Shown: positions 23,579 to 31,399 of the stretch, in pieces
Layout of the letters: each line of letters begins with the position of its first letter
Position numbering within the stretch: the first letter of the stretch is position 1
Assembly: GCF_003024385.1 (NCBI RefSeq)
Contig: NZ_PVZN01000028.1
Location: 1 to 36,420 of the forward strand
From: Pseudomonas sp. BBP2017
GTDB taxonomy: Bacteria; Pseudomonadota; Gammaproteobacteria; Pseudomonadales; Pseudomonadaceae
DNA: 36,420 bases
Direction: 5' to 3'
Position numbers and translations under genes: made by a program
Notes under the pieces: model-generated
What the model was told of the DNA's origin: nothing
Databases searched by the model: none
Seen by the model: the letters and a program-made list of their open reading frames with translations, nothing else

Positions 23579-24757
23579 ATGAACGAAGTCGTAATCGTTG
23601 CCGCTACTCGTACCGCCATTGGCAGTTTCCAGGGTGCTTTGTCTGCAATTCCCGCGACCGAACTGGGCGCCGCAGTGATTCGCCGCTTGCTGGAGCAGAC
23701 GGGTATCGATGCCGCTCAAATTGATGAAGTGATCCTCGGCCAAGTACTCACTGCCGGCGCTGGGCAAAACCCGGCACGCCAGACAGCGATCAAGGCTGGC
23801 TTGCCGCATACCACGCCTGCCCTGACCCTGAACAAGGTCTGCGGCTCCGGTCTCAAGGCGGTCCATCTCGCCGTCCAGGCAATCCGTTGCGGCGACGCGG
23901 AACTGGTGATCGCTGGCGGTCAGGAAAATATGAGCCTGGCCCCCTATGTTCTGCCCAAGGCACGCACCGGCCTGCGCATGGGGCATGCACAACTGCAAGA
24001 CAGCATGATCCAGGATGGCCTTTGGGATGCCTTCAACGACTACCACATGGGCGTCACCGCCGAGAATCTGGTGCACAAGTACGAGATCTCGCGGGAAGCA
24101 CAGGATGCCTTCTCTGCCGCCTCGCAACAGAAGGCCGCTGCAGCCATTGAGGGCGGGCGTTTCCACAGCGAAATCACGCCGATTCTGATACCTCAGCGCA
24201 AGGGCGAACCGCTGGTCTTCGACACCGACGAACAGCCGCGTATCGACAGCACTGCGCAAGCCTTGGCGAAACTCAAACCGGCATTCCAGAAAGACGGCAG
24301 CGTGACTGCCGGCAACGCCTCGACCCTCAACGATGGTGCTGCCGTGCTGTTGCTGGCCAGCGCTGCTAAAGCACAAGCGCTGGGCCTTCCGGTACTGGCA
24401 CGCATCAAAGCCTATGCCAGCGCCGGTGTGGATCCCTCGATCATGGGCATCGGCCCGGTCCCGGCTACCCGTCTGACCCTGCAAAAGGCCGGCTGGAGCA
24501 TCGAGGACCTGGACCTGATCGAAGCCAATGAAGCCTTCGCTGCCCAGTCGCTGGCGGTTGGCAAAGAGTTGGGCTGGGACACCAGCAAAGTCAACGTCAA
24601 CGGCGGCGCGATCGCCCTTGGCCATCCGATCGGCGCGTCAGGGGCTCGGATCCTGGTGTCGCTGGTACACGAATTGATCCGTCGCGACGGCAAAAAGGGT
24701 CTGGCAACCTTGTGCATCGGTGGCGGACAAGGCGTCGGCCTGGCCATCGAGCGCTAA
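23579..24757 (+). CDS. phbA: Acetyl-CoA acetyltransferase (beta-ketothiolase) PhbA
   Basis: Biosynthetic thiolase that condenses two acetyl-CoA to acetoacetyl-CoA, the first step of PHB synthesis. It has 392 aa, the standard length, with acyl-binding Cys88 (LNKVCGSGLKAV), the NEAFAAQ and GGAIALGHPIGASGAR motifs and the second active Cys in LCIGGGQG. I start at 23579, where ATGAGGT provides the Shine-Dalgarno; the ATG 12 bases earlier is part of that site. It follows phbB with a hairpin between. Confidence 0.95.
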   Translation: MNEVVIVAATRTAIGSFQGALSAIPATELGAAVIRRLLEQTGIDAAQIDEVILGQVLTAGAGQNPARQTAIKAGLPHTTPALTLNKVCGSGLKAVHLAVQAIRCGDAELVIAGGQENMSLAPYVLPKARTGLRMGHAQLQDSMIQDGLWDAFNDYHMGVTAENLVHKYEISREAQDAFSAASQQKAAAAIEGGRFHSEITPILIPQRKGEPLVFDTDEQPRIDSTAQALAKLKPAFQKDGSVTAGNASTLNDGAAVLLLASAAKAQALGLPVLARIKAYASAGVDPSIMGIGPVPATRLTLQKAGWSIEDLDLIEANEAFAAQSLAVGKELGWDTSKVNVNGGAIALGHPIGASGARILVSLVHELIRRDGKKGLATLCIGGGQGVGLAIER

Positions 24758-24777
24758 CCAACGGCATCCGGTAGCCA

Positions 24778-24808
24778 ATGCGCGGACTTGAGGCGCTTGT
24801 CCGCGCAT
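24778..24808 (+). terminator. Hairpin between phbA and phbC
   Basis: ATGCGCGGAC (24778-24787) pairs with GTCCGCGCAT (24799-24808), a GC-rich 10-bp stem with 11-base loop in the 159-base gap. There is no T-run, so it is more likely an attenuating or mRNA-stabilising hairpin than a full stop. Confidence 0.45.
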
Positions 24809-24916
24809 CACATTGGCGTCAAACAATGCAGCCCGCATTCCAGCTGTAGCCACACCGGAGTCCGGTAAAGCGCGGCTTTTTTTCTGCCCGGCTCATCTAC
24901 ACGGACGAGGAACTTT

Positions 24917-26620
24917 ATGGACAACAACGCGCATACATTCAAGACATATTGGTCAGGCCAGGTTCCGTTCATCGCATCCTTTGCCGTGCAACAATTACGC
25001 CTTTGGGTCAGCACTAACCCCTGGTTTTCCGGGCATGAGCATGGCGCCTGGTTCGACCTGCCTCGCGAAACCCTGGACAGCCTTCAAGCGGACTATCAGC
25101 TTCAATGGGGCCAACTCGGCCAAAAACTGCTGACCGGCCAACCCTTCAGCTTCGACGATCGACGTTTCGCCAGCGGCAACTGGAACGAGCCGTGGTTCGG
25201 CTCCATCGCTGCGTTTTACCTGCTCAACTCCAGCTTTCTCCTGAAATTGCTCGACAAGCTGCTGATCAAAGAAAAGAAACCGCGCGAACGCCTGCGCTAT
25301 CTGGTGGAGCAAGCCATTGCCGCCAGTGCACCGAGCAATTTTCTGGCCAGCAACCCTGATGCGCTGCAGCGTGCGGTCGAGACTCAAGGTGCCAGCCTGC
25401 TCACAGGTTTGGCGCATCTGGCCAGCGACATGAACGAAGGCAAAATGCGCCAGTGCGACAGCGCTGCCTTCAAGGTCGGCGTCGACCTGGCCAACACCCC
25501 TGGCGAAGTGGTCTTTGAGAATAACCTCTTCCAGCTCATCCAGTACTACCCGCAAAGCGAAACCCAGTACCGACACCCGGTATTCGTCGTACCGCCGTCG
25601 ATCAACAAGTACTACATCCTTGATTTGCGCCCGGACAACTCGGTGGTCCGCCACCTGCTGGAACAGGGGCATCCGGTATTCCTGATGTCCTGGCGCAACT
25701 TTGATCAGGAACACGCTGGCACAACCTGGGATGACCTGATTGAGCACGGGGTGATCAACGCGCTGCAAGTGACCCGCGAGATCAGTGGCGAGCAGCGACT
25801 CAATTGCGTGGGCTTCTGCATCGGCGGCACCTTGTTGAGCACGGCCCTGGCAGTACTTGCTGCACGCGGCGACCAAGCGATCGCCAGCGTGAGCCTGTTG
25901 ACCACGTTCCTTGATTACCAGGATACCGGCCCCATCGACATCTTTGTCGACGAAGAACTGGTGGCCTATCGAGAGCGCACCATCGGCGGCAAGAATGGCC
26001 CCATCGGTCTGTTTCGTGGCGAAGACATGGGCAATACCTTTTCCCTGCTGCGCCCGAACGAACTGTGGTGGAACTACAACGTCGACAAATACCTCAAGGG
26101 GCAGAAGCCGATTCCGCTTGATCTGCTGTTCTGGAACAACGACAGCACCAACCTGCCGGGGCCGATGTACTGCTTTTATCTGCGCCACACCTATTTGCAG
26201 AATGATCTGAAGTCCGGGGAACTGGAGTGCTGTGGCGTGCGGATCGATCTGCGGGCCATCGATGCACCCGCCTATCTGCTGGCCACCCACGATGATCATA
26301 TCGTGCCCTGGAAGAGCGCCTACGCCAGCACCGCACTGCTCTCGGGCCCCAAGCGCTTTGTGCTGGGCGCTTCCGGGCACATTGCCGGCGTTATCAATCC
26401 ACCGGCCAGGCAGAAGCGTCATTACTGGACCAACAATCGGGTCACGAAAAACCCGGAGACCTGGTTCAAGAATGCCGAGCAGCATCCCGGTAGCTGGTGG
26501 AATGACTGGTTCAACTGGCTGGCCGGACACTCCGGTGAACGCCAACCTGCAGTTACGCACCTCGGGAGTGACAAATTCCAGCCTCTGGAACCGGCGCCTG
26601 GCAGTTATGTAAAGCAATGA
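24917..26620 (+). CDS. phbC: Class I poly(3-hydroxybutyrate) synthase PhbC
   Basis: Granule-associated synthase that polymerises (R)-3-hydroxybutyryl-CoA. At 567 aa it is the class I (single-subunit, short-chain) type, not the mcl class II of most Pseudomonas. The lipase-like box is GFCIGG with Cys301, and Asp460 (THDDHIVPW) and His488 (GASGHIAGVINPP) complete the triad. The N-terminal PhaC domain includes NFDQEHAGTTWDDL. AGGA lies upstream of the ATG. It is the last gene of phbBAC; no clear terminator follows. Confidence 0.96.
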   Translation: MDNNAHTFKTYWSGQVPFIASFAVQQLRLWVSTNPWFSGHEHGAWFDLPRETLDSLQADYQLQWGQLGQKLLTGQPFSFDDRRFASGNWNEPWFGSIAAFYLLNSSFLLKLLDKLLIKEKKPRERLRYLVEQAIAASAPSNFLASNPDALQRAVETQGASLLTGLAHLASDMNEGKMRQCDSAAFKVGVDLANTPGEVVFENNLFQLIQYYPQSETQYRHPVFVVPPSINKYYILDLRPDNSVVRHLLEQGHPVFLMSWRNFDQEHAGTTWDDLIEHGVINALQVTREISGEQRLNCVGFCIGGTLLSTALAVLAARGDQAIASVSLLTTFLDYQDTGPIDIFVDEELVAYRERTIGGKNGPIGLFRGEDMGNTFSLLRPNELWWNYNVDKYLKGQKPIPLDLLFWNNDSTNLPGPMYCFYLRHTYLQNDLKSGELECCGVRIDLRAIDAPAYLLATHDDHIVPWKSAYASTALLSGPKRFVLGASGHIAGVINPPARQKRHYWTNNRVTKNPETWFKNAEQHPGSWWNDWFNWLAGHSGERQPAVTHLGSDKFQPLEPAPGSYVKQ

Positions 26621-26739
26621 AAGACTGCTGCGGTTCAGAGCGCGACACTTTCTGGCACGTGACGCTCGACTTCATGGATGCCTGGTCTTGCGCGGCACCG
26701 TTGGCACAACATTTGTCTGGGTACAAGGAGAGACGACCC

Positions 26740-27006
26740 ATGAGCACCCCGCTCCGCATCAACGAAGCACTTTTGATTGCCGGCCACGCATTCGAACCTT
26801 TTCAATGCGTCGCCTGGGCTGCGCAAGACGGTAATGGCGAACTGAGCCTGAGCGTCATCGACCGGAGCAACACTCGTATTTGTCGCAAACAGATTCCAAG
26901 CAGTGCCTGTTCCGACCCGGCGCAACTGGAAAGCCTGCTGGAAGAGGTGCGCGCCGAGTTGGGCCAGAAGGGCTACACGCTGCAATCCTGGACAATGCCA
27001 GCGTAA
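26740..27006 (+). CDS. Conserved hypothetical protein, 88 aa
   Basis: A small acidic protein I cannot name beyond a Pseudomonas-type hypothetical. It begins MSTPLRINEALLIAGHAFEP and contains CVAWAAQDGNGELSL, then a helix (DPAQLESLLEEVRAELGQKG). The frame stays open back to 26617, overlapping the phbC stop, but AGGAG 12 bases before the ATG at 26740 marks the start. It probably belongs to the core genome and marks the right edge of the PHB block. No transmembrane segment. Confidence 0.75.
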   Translation: MSTPLRINEALLIAGHAFEPFQCVAWAAQDGNGELSLSVIDRSNTRICRKQIPSSACSDPAQLESLLEEVRAELGQKGYTLQSWTMPA

Positions 27007-27143
27007 GCATTCTCGCGGGCGGAGGGCTAACCAGGCAAAGGCGGGGTGAGCTGCTCGGCGCCATCGATCGACTGGCCGCAAAGCACTGAGGCGTCCAGGG
27101 TACGGGCCAAAATATGGGCTGGATTTTTTTCAGAAACGCAGAA

Positions 27144-27177
27144 ACGAAAGAGCCCTGAATAATCAGGGCTCTTTCGT
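27144..27177 (-). terminator. Terminator after tRNA-Ser
   Basis: A perfect 15-bp stem (ACGAAAGAGCCCTGA / TCAGGGCTCTTTCGT, loop of 4) lies 7 bases past the tRNA 3' end on the minus strand. Confidence 0.8.
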
Positions 27178-27184
27178 CTAAATG

Positions 27185-27274
27185 TGGCGGTGAAGAAGGG
27201 ATTCGAACCCTTGATACAGTTTCCTGTATACACACTTTCCAGGCGTGCTCCTTCAGCCACTCGGACACTTCACC
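27185..27274 (-). tRNA. tRNA-Ser(GGA)
   Basis: Read on the minus strand it starts GGTGAAG and ends CTTCACC-G-CCA, so the 3' CCA is encoded. The anticodon stem CACGC/GTGTG holds the loop CTGGAAA, anticodon GGA (plus-strand bases 27238-27240), and the T loop GGTTCGAATCC is standard. The long variable arm fits the class II serine tRNA. Length is 90 nt. Its 3' end points toward the PHB cluster. Confidence 0.96.
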
Positions 27275-27311
27275 GTTTCTCTTCAAGCTATTCAGCCTGT
27301 CGAGGCGCGCT

Positions 27312-27340
27312 AATGTAGTCGAAACAGGTTCTGATGGCAA
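27312..27340 (-). promoter_or_regulatory. Promoter of tRNA-Ser
   Basis: On the minus strand TTGCCA (27335-27340) and TACATT (27312-27317) are spaced by 17 bases and followed by a GC-rich discriminator, AGCGCGCC, typical of stable-RNA promoters under stringent control. Confidence 0.6.
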
Positions 27341-27480
27341 AGGTTTTTTTCAGAATTTTCATGCGCTTAAGCCAATCCAGGAAAAAACCCGGGCGCACAG
27401 GGCAAAGTCGCCAATCTCTGGAGTGCTTCGGCAGCCCATAACCCTCCACCCCCAACTTGCGCGGTAAAGCGGCCCAGAGC

Positions 27481-27494
27481 TGACCGGCCGGTCA
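27481..27494. promoter_or_regulatory. Perfect palindrome upstream of crotonase gene
   Basis: TGACCGGCCGGTCA is a 14-bp perfect palindrome, 69 bases before the start of the crotonase gene. GACCG/CGGTC half-sites are typical of TetR-family operators. No TetR gene is in the window, so the regulator would act from elsewhere. Confidence 0.5.
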
Positions 27495-27563
27495 GTCACA
27501 GCGCTTTACCTCGCTGCCCAGCCTGAGTAACGTCTGCCCCACTCTCCCTTTAGGAACTGTGTC

Positions 27564-28253
27564 ATGAGTGAGCTGATTACCTACCACCTCGAAGACGGCA
27601 TCGCGACCCTGACCCTGAACAACGGCAAGGTCAACGCCATCTCGCCAGACGTCATTGCCGCCTTCAATGCCGCCCTGGACCAGGCCGTGCAGGATCGTGC
27701 AGTGGTAATCATCACCGGTCAGCCAGGCATTCTTTCCGGCGGCTATGACCTCAAGGTGATGACCGCCGGCCCGAAAGAAGCGGTCAGCCTGGTCACCGCC
27801 GGTTCCACCCTGGCCCGGCGCATGCTGTCGCACCCGTTCCCGATCATTGTCGCCTGCCCAGGTCATGCCGTGGCCAAAGGCGCATTCCTGCTGCTGTCGG
27901 CCGACTATCGCATCGGTGTCGAAGGCCCTTTCAGCATCGGCCTGAACGAAGTACAGATCGGTATGACCATGCACCACGCCGGTATCGAGCTGGCCCGTGA
28001 CCGCCTGCGCCGCTCGGCCTTCCATCGCTCGGTGATCAATGCCGAGATGTTCGACCCGGTCAGCGCCGTGGATGCTGGCTTCCTCGACAAAGTGGTGCCG
28101 GTCGAACAGCTGCAGGAAACCGCGTTGGCGGCGGCGCGTCAGTTGAAGAAGATCAATATGAATGCGCACAAACACACCAAGCTCAAAGTGCGCAAGGCGC
28201 TGCTCGACACCCTCGACGACGCAATCATTCGCGACCAGGAACACCTGGGCTGA
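27564..28253 (+). CDS. Enoyl-CoA hydratase/isomerase family protein (crotonase)
   Basis: The product has 229 aa with the crotonase fold; members bind acyl-CoA and stabilise an enolate with two backbone amides. The oxyanion-hole segments are visible: ILSGGYDLKVM (about residues 57-67) and CPGHAVAKGAFLLLSADYRIG (about 96-116). A catalytic-type Glu lies in GLNEVQIGM. It is shorter than beta-oxidation hydratases (about 257 aa). A GGAAC-type site precedes the ATG. It stands alone on the plus strand behind a TetR-like palindrome. Exact reaction unknown. Confidence 0.85.
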   Translation: MSELITYHLEDGIATLTLNNGKVNAISPDVIAAFNAALDQAVQDRAVVIITGQPGILSGGYDLKVMTAGPKEAVSLVTAGSTLARRMLSHPFPIIVACPGHAVAKGAFLLLSADYRIGVEGPFSIGLNEVQIGMTMHHAGIELARDRLRRSAFHRSVINAEMFDPVSAVDAGFLDKVVPVEQLQETALAAARQLKKINMNAHKHTKLKVRKALLDTLDDAIIRDQEHLG

Positions 28254-28370
28254 CCCCTACCAAGGCCTGATTGCGTTTACTTACACAATCAGGCCGTTAT
28301 GACCGCATTGAGCGTTTGCCCGCGCAAGTGCACACCCGTACACTGCGCCGCGTTTGCTTATGTGAGTCGT

Positions 28371-29096
28371 ATGATGCTTTTTCTTACACGCATGTTCCTG
28401 TTGGGACTGCATTTTGTTCTTATCGGTATTGTCGGTGTATTGATCGGTCTGTGTCGGCCCTTCAACCCGGATAACAGCCGCATTTATGCACGTCTGTACG
28501 GGCTGCCCGGCACCTGGCTGATGCGCCTGGACGTCAAAGCCGAGGTCGGCCCGCTGTTCGATCAGCCGCCTGGCTGCGTGATCGTCGCCAACCACCAATC
28601 CAACCATGACCTGTTTGTCCTCGGCCACGTGGTGCCGCCGCGTACCGTGTGCATCGGCAAAAAAAGCCTGAAATGGATACCGCTGTTCGGCCAGCTGTTC
28701 TGGCTGGGCGGTAATGTGCTGATTGACCGCGGCAACGCCTACCATGCTCGCTGTGCCATGCAGACCACCACGCGCACCCTGCGCGAAGACAACACCTCGA
28801 TTTGGGTATTCCCTGAAGGCACACGCAACGCCGCTGCGCAGTTGGCGCCATTCAAGAAAGGCGCCTTCCACATGGCGGTCGAAGCCGGTGTACCGATCGT
28901 GCCAGTGTGTGTCAGCCGTTATACCCAGCGCCTGGGTCTGAACAGTTGGCGCCGCAGCAAAGTCATCATCCGTTCGCTGCCGCCAATCGCTACCAGCGGC
29001 CTGACCCAGCAGGACGTACCGGCCCTGGCCGAGCAATGCCAGGCCCAAATGCAGCGCTGTATTGACTTGATGGAAGCTGAGCTGCAACAGGCCTGA
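28371..29096 (+). CDS. 1-acyl-sn-glycerol-3-phosphate acyltransferase (PlsC family)
   Basis: An inner-membrane acyltransferase of 241 aa that makes phosphatidic acid or a related lipid. An N-terminal hydrophobic anchor (FLLGLHFVLIGIVGVLIGLC) is followed by the catalytic HQSNHD (H-x4-D) and FPEGTRN motifs in the order expected for PlsC. Two adjacent ATGs (28371 and 28374) are possible starts; the Shine-Dalgarno is weak. Upstream frame from 28299 is not needed. It may sit in the same transcript as corA (65 bases downstream), but that is not shown. Confidence 0.88.
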   Translation: MMLFLTRMFLLGLHFVLIGIVGVLIGLCRPFNPDNSRIYARLYGLPGTWLMRLDVKAEVGPLFDQPPGCVIVANHQSNHDLFVLGHVVPPRTVCIGKKSLKWIPLFGQLFWLGGNVLIDRGNAYHARCAMQTTTRTLREDNTSIWVFPEGTRNAAAQLAPFKKGAFHMAVEAGVPIVPVCVSRYTQRLGLNSWRRSKVIIRSLPPIATSGLTQQDVPALAEQCQAQMQRCIDLMEAELQQA

Positions 29097-29161
29097 ATGG
29101 TTGCTCAATTCTGCGTGGCGGCCCAAGCTACTGGCACGGTCATCAGAAGAAGCGAACCAGC

Positions 29162-30133
29162 ATGGGACGAGTCGTTGCGGCGGCGGTGTACAGCGCCGGC
29201 AGAAAAGTCACCAATATCAGTATCGATGAAGGCAGCCAATGGGCCAGTAAACCCGGGCACTTCGTCTGGATCGGCCTGGAAGAGCCCAATGCCCAGGAGC
29301 TGGCCAACCTGCAATGCCAGTTCAACCTGCATGAACTGGCCATTGAAGATGCCCTGGAAAAACACAGCCGGCCGAAGCTGGAAACCTTCGGCGACGCGCT
29401 GTTCATCGTCACTTACTCGCCGGTGCGCCATGAAGGCAAACTGGAGTTCATCGAAACGCACATCTTTGCCGGTAACGGCTACATCATTACCTGCCGCAAT
29501 GGCCACTCCAAATCCTACGCCCTGGTCCGCCAGCGCTGCGAAGCACGACCATTACTGCTGGAGCATGGCGAAGATTTCGTGCTCTACGCCCTGCTCGACT
29601 TCGTCACCGAGAACTACCAACCGGTCAGCGAAGCCATCCACGGCGAGATCGAAGAGCTGGAACAGAGCGTGCTCAGCAACTCGCTCCAGGAAGACGACAT
29701 TCGCCGCCTGCACAGCCTGCGCCGCGACATTCTGCGCCTGCGCCGCTACGTAGCGCCGATGGTCGAGATCAGCGAAGAACTGCAGCGCCTGACCTTCCCC
29801 TTCATCGACAAGAACATGCGCCCGTACTTTCGTGATGTGCAGATTCATGTGACCCGGCAGATGGAAGACCTGGCCGGGATCCGTGACATCGCCAGCCAGA
29901 CCATCGAAATCGGCATGTTGCTGGAGTCATCACGCCAGAGCATCGTGCAACGCAAGTTCGCCGCCTGGGCGGCGATCCTGGCGTTTCCCACCGCAGTGGC
30001 GGGCATCTACGGGATGAACTTTCAGAACATGCCGGAGCTGAGCTGGCATTACGGCTACTTCGCCGTGCTCGGCGGCATCGCCGTGGGTTGCACGGCGCTG
30101 TTTGCCAGCTTCAAGCGCTCAGGCTGGCTTTAA
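29162..30133 (+). CDS. corA: CorA-family magnesium/cobalt transporter
   Basis: A 323-aa divalent-metal channel. A cytoplasmic N-terminal alpha/beta and helical domain (residues 1-250) is followed by two transmembrane helices (about 265-285 and 297-317) and the signature YGMNFQNMPEL with Gly284-Met285-Asn286 between them, the selectivity loop. The basic C-terminal end (FKRSGWL) is typical. It ends 9 bases from the convergent amidotransferase gene. The ATG at 29162 follows GAAGAAGCGA. Confidence 0.93.
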   Translation: MGRVVAAAVYSAGRKVTNISIDEGSQWASKPGHFVWIGLEEPNAQELANLQCQFNLHELAIEDALEKHSRPKLETFGDALFIVTYSPVRHEGKLEFIETHIFAGNGYIITCRNGHSKSYALVRQRCEARPLLLEHGEDFVLYALLDFVTENYQPVSEAIHGEIEELEQSVLSNSLQEDDIRRLHSLRRDILRLRRYVAPMVEISEELQRLTFPFIDKNMRPYFRDVQIHVTRQMEDLAGIRDIASQTIEIGMLLESSRQSIVQRKFAAWAAILAFPTAVAGIYGMNFQNMPELSWHYGYFAVLGGIAVGCTALFASFKRSGWL

Positions 30134-30142
30134 GCCGCAACC

Positions 30143-30871
30143 TCAGGTCGAAGTGCCCTGGGGTTTGTGGGCGACGAAACGCATCATCCATTCGGCAACC
30201 GTGCTGCCCTGGTGCTCATGCGCCAGGCTGTCGATGCCTTTGCGGTAGAGCTCTTGACCGAGCTTGTCCTGGCGCAGCTCAAGCAGCGCTCGCGAATAGT
30301 CGTGGATAAACTCCGGGTGCCCCTGGAAGCACAGCACCTGATCACCAATGTGGTAAGCGGCGTTTGGACAGAAATCGCTTGAGGCAATCACGGTTGCGTT
30401 TTCCGGGAGGCGGGTAACCTGATCCTGGTGGCTGATCAACAGGGTCAGCTCCTCGACCTGCGGACTCATCCACGGCGCCTTGGCATTCATGACATAGCGA
30501 TGGGTGCCCACCCCCCAGCCCTGCATCGAACGCTCGCTCTTGCCGCCCAACAGTAACGCCAGCAGTTGATGGCCGAAACACACCCCCAGCAATTTGTCGC
30601 CGCGCTGATAACGATCCAGCAAAAACGTCTTGAGCTTTTCGATCCATGGATCATCACCGAACGAGTCGGCCTTGCTGCCAGTCACCAGGTAGGCATCGAA
30701 TACCTGGTCATCATCGGGGTATTCGCCGTTTACCACGTTATACACGCGAAATTCGGCGGCGATCGGCTGGCGGCTGAACAGTTGCTCGAACATCCGTCCG
30801 TAGCCCTGATACTGCCCGATCAGCTCGGGTCGCAGGACGTCGGTTTCCAGGATGCAGATGCGTAACGACAT
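30143..30871 (-). CDS. Class I glutamine amidotransferase-like protein
   Basis: A cytoplasmic protein of 242 aa. The triad is present: Cys98 (GVCFGHQLLA), His185 and Glu187 (QGHPEF), as in GMP-synthase-type class I domains. There is no synthase domain, so it works alone or with a separate partner, as do the gamma-glutamyl hydrolase-like or YfeJ-like proteins. The ATG at 30871 has AGGAC upstream; upstream frame to 30952 lacks a start signal. It is convergent with corA. Substrate unknown. Confidence 0.87.
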   Translation of the reverse strand: MSLRICILETDVLRPELIGQYQGYGRMFEQLFSRQPIAAEFRVYNVVNGEYPDDDQVFDAYLVTGSKADSFGDDPWIEKLKTFLLDRYQRGDKLLGVCFGHQLLALLLGGKSERSMQGWGVGTHRYVMNAKAPWMSPQVEELTLLISHQDQVTRLPENATVIASSDFCPNAAYHIGDQVLCFQGHPEFIHDYSRALLELRQDKLGQELYRKGIDSLAHEHQGSTVAEWMMRFVAHKPQGTST

Positions 30872-31236
30872 AAAAATAGTCCTGAACGACAAAAGGCGGG
30901 ATTGCCCCCTAGAGCCTGCCCCGAATAAGGCTTGCAGGCAAGTAGGATGCACTGACGAACGGTCACCTCAAGTGGATCCAGGTACAGAACCATTGCAAGC
31001 GTCTAGCAAGGGGAATAGTTGCCAGATGGCATAAGGCCTCATAACCAAAAAACACATTAAAGAATATAGAAATACGAAAGCGTTCTAAAATACAGCTGAC
31101 GTTGACCCTAAGGTTAGCTGTATACCCATCAGCAAAGGTTCGCGTCTGAACGTCAAACCGCGTTACCCATGTTTGCCGGATCGACGACAAGGAAGCCATT
31201 GGGCACTCAGGAATAACAACAAGAAGGCGGTCAGCC
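30872..31236. other. Intergenic region with AT-rich stretch and inverted repeat
   Basis: No gene is seen in this 365-base region between divergent genes. Around 31040-31090 it is unusually AT-rich. An inverted repeat, ATACAGCT (31090-31097) and AGCTGTAT (31116-31123) with 18 bases between, follows it. This looks like a regulated promoter for the 31-aa gene and cytochrome gene downstream. Confidence 0.45.
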
Positions 31237-31332
31237 ATGTTCAAACAATCCAAAGTACGTCAAGCCGGGCTCATTCTCTTCGCCACGACATTGCTGTTGA
31301 TCCTGCCGAACCTGTCACGCCTGTTCGGCTGA
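31237..31332 (+). CDS. Small single-span membrane protein, 31 aa
   Basis: The frame encodes MFKQSKVRQAGLILFATT and continues LLLILPNLSRLFG, 31 aa in all. The basic N-terminus precedes one hydrophobic helix (about residues 11-26), giving an N-in single-span topology. AAGAAGGCGG lies just upstream of the ATG at good spacing. It ends 67 bases before the cytochrome gene on the same strand, so co-expression is likely. The function is unknown. Confidence 0.6.
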   Translation: MFKQSKVRQAGLILFATTLLLILPNLSRLFG

Positions 31333-31399
31333 ACCTCACTATGGCCCTCTACGGCCCTGCACAGGTACTCTGCCAGCCTTGATTCGCTGGAGATTGTCT

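Noticed and set aside
24995..26617. 540-codon minus-strand frame over phbC
   Set aside because: Antisense of the synthase gene, with no ribosome site or recognisable domain.
22669..26706. GGCACCGTTGG shared by 22669-22680 and 26695-26706 as boundary repeats of phbBAC
   Set aside because: Only about 11 bases match and the flanks differ; in GC-rich DNA this is expected by chance.
27007..27143. Small plus-strand frame at 26880-27089 as a gene
   Set aside because: It overlaps the 88-aa gene in another frame and has no ribosome site or family likeness.
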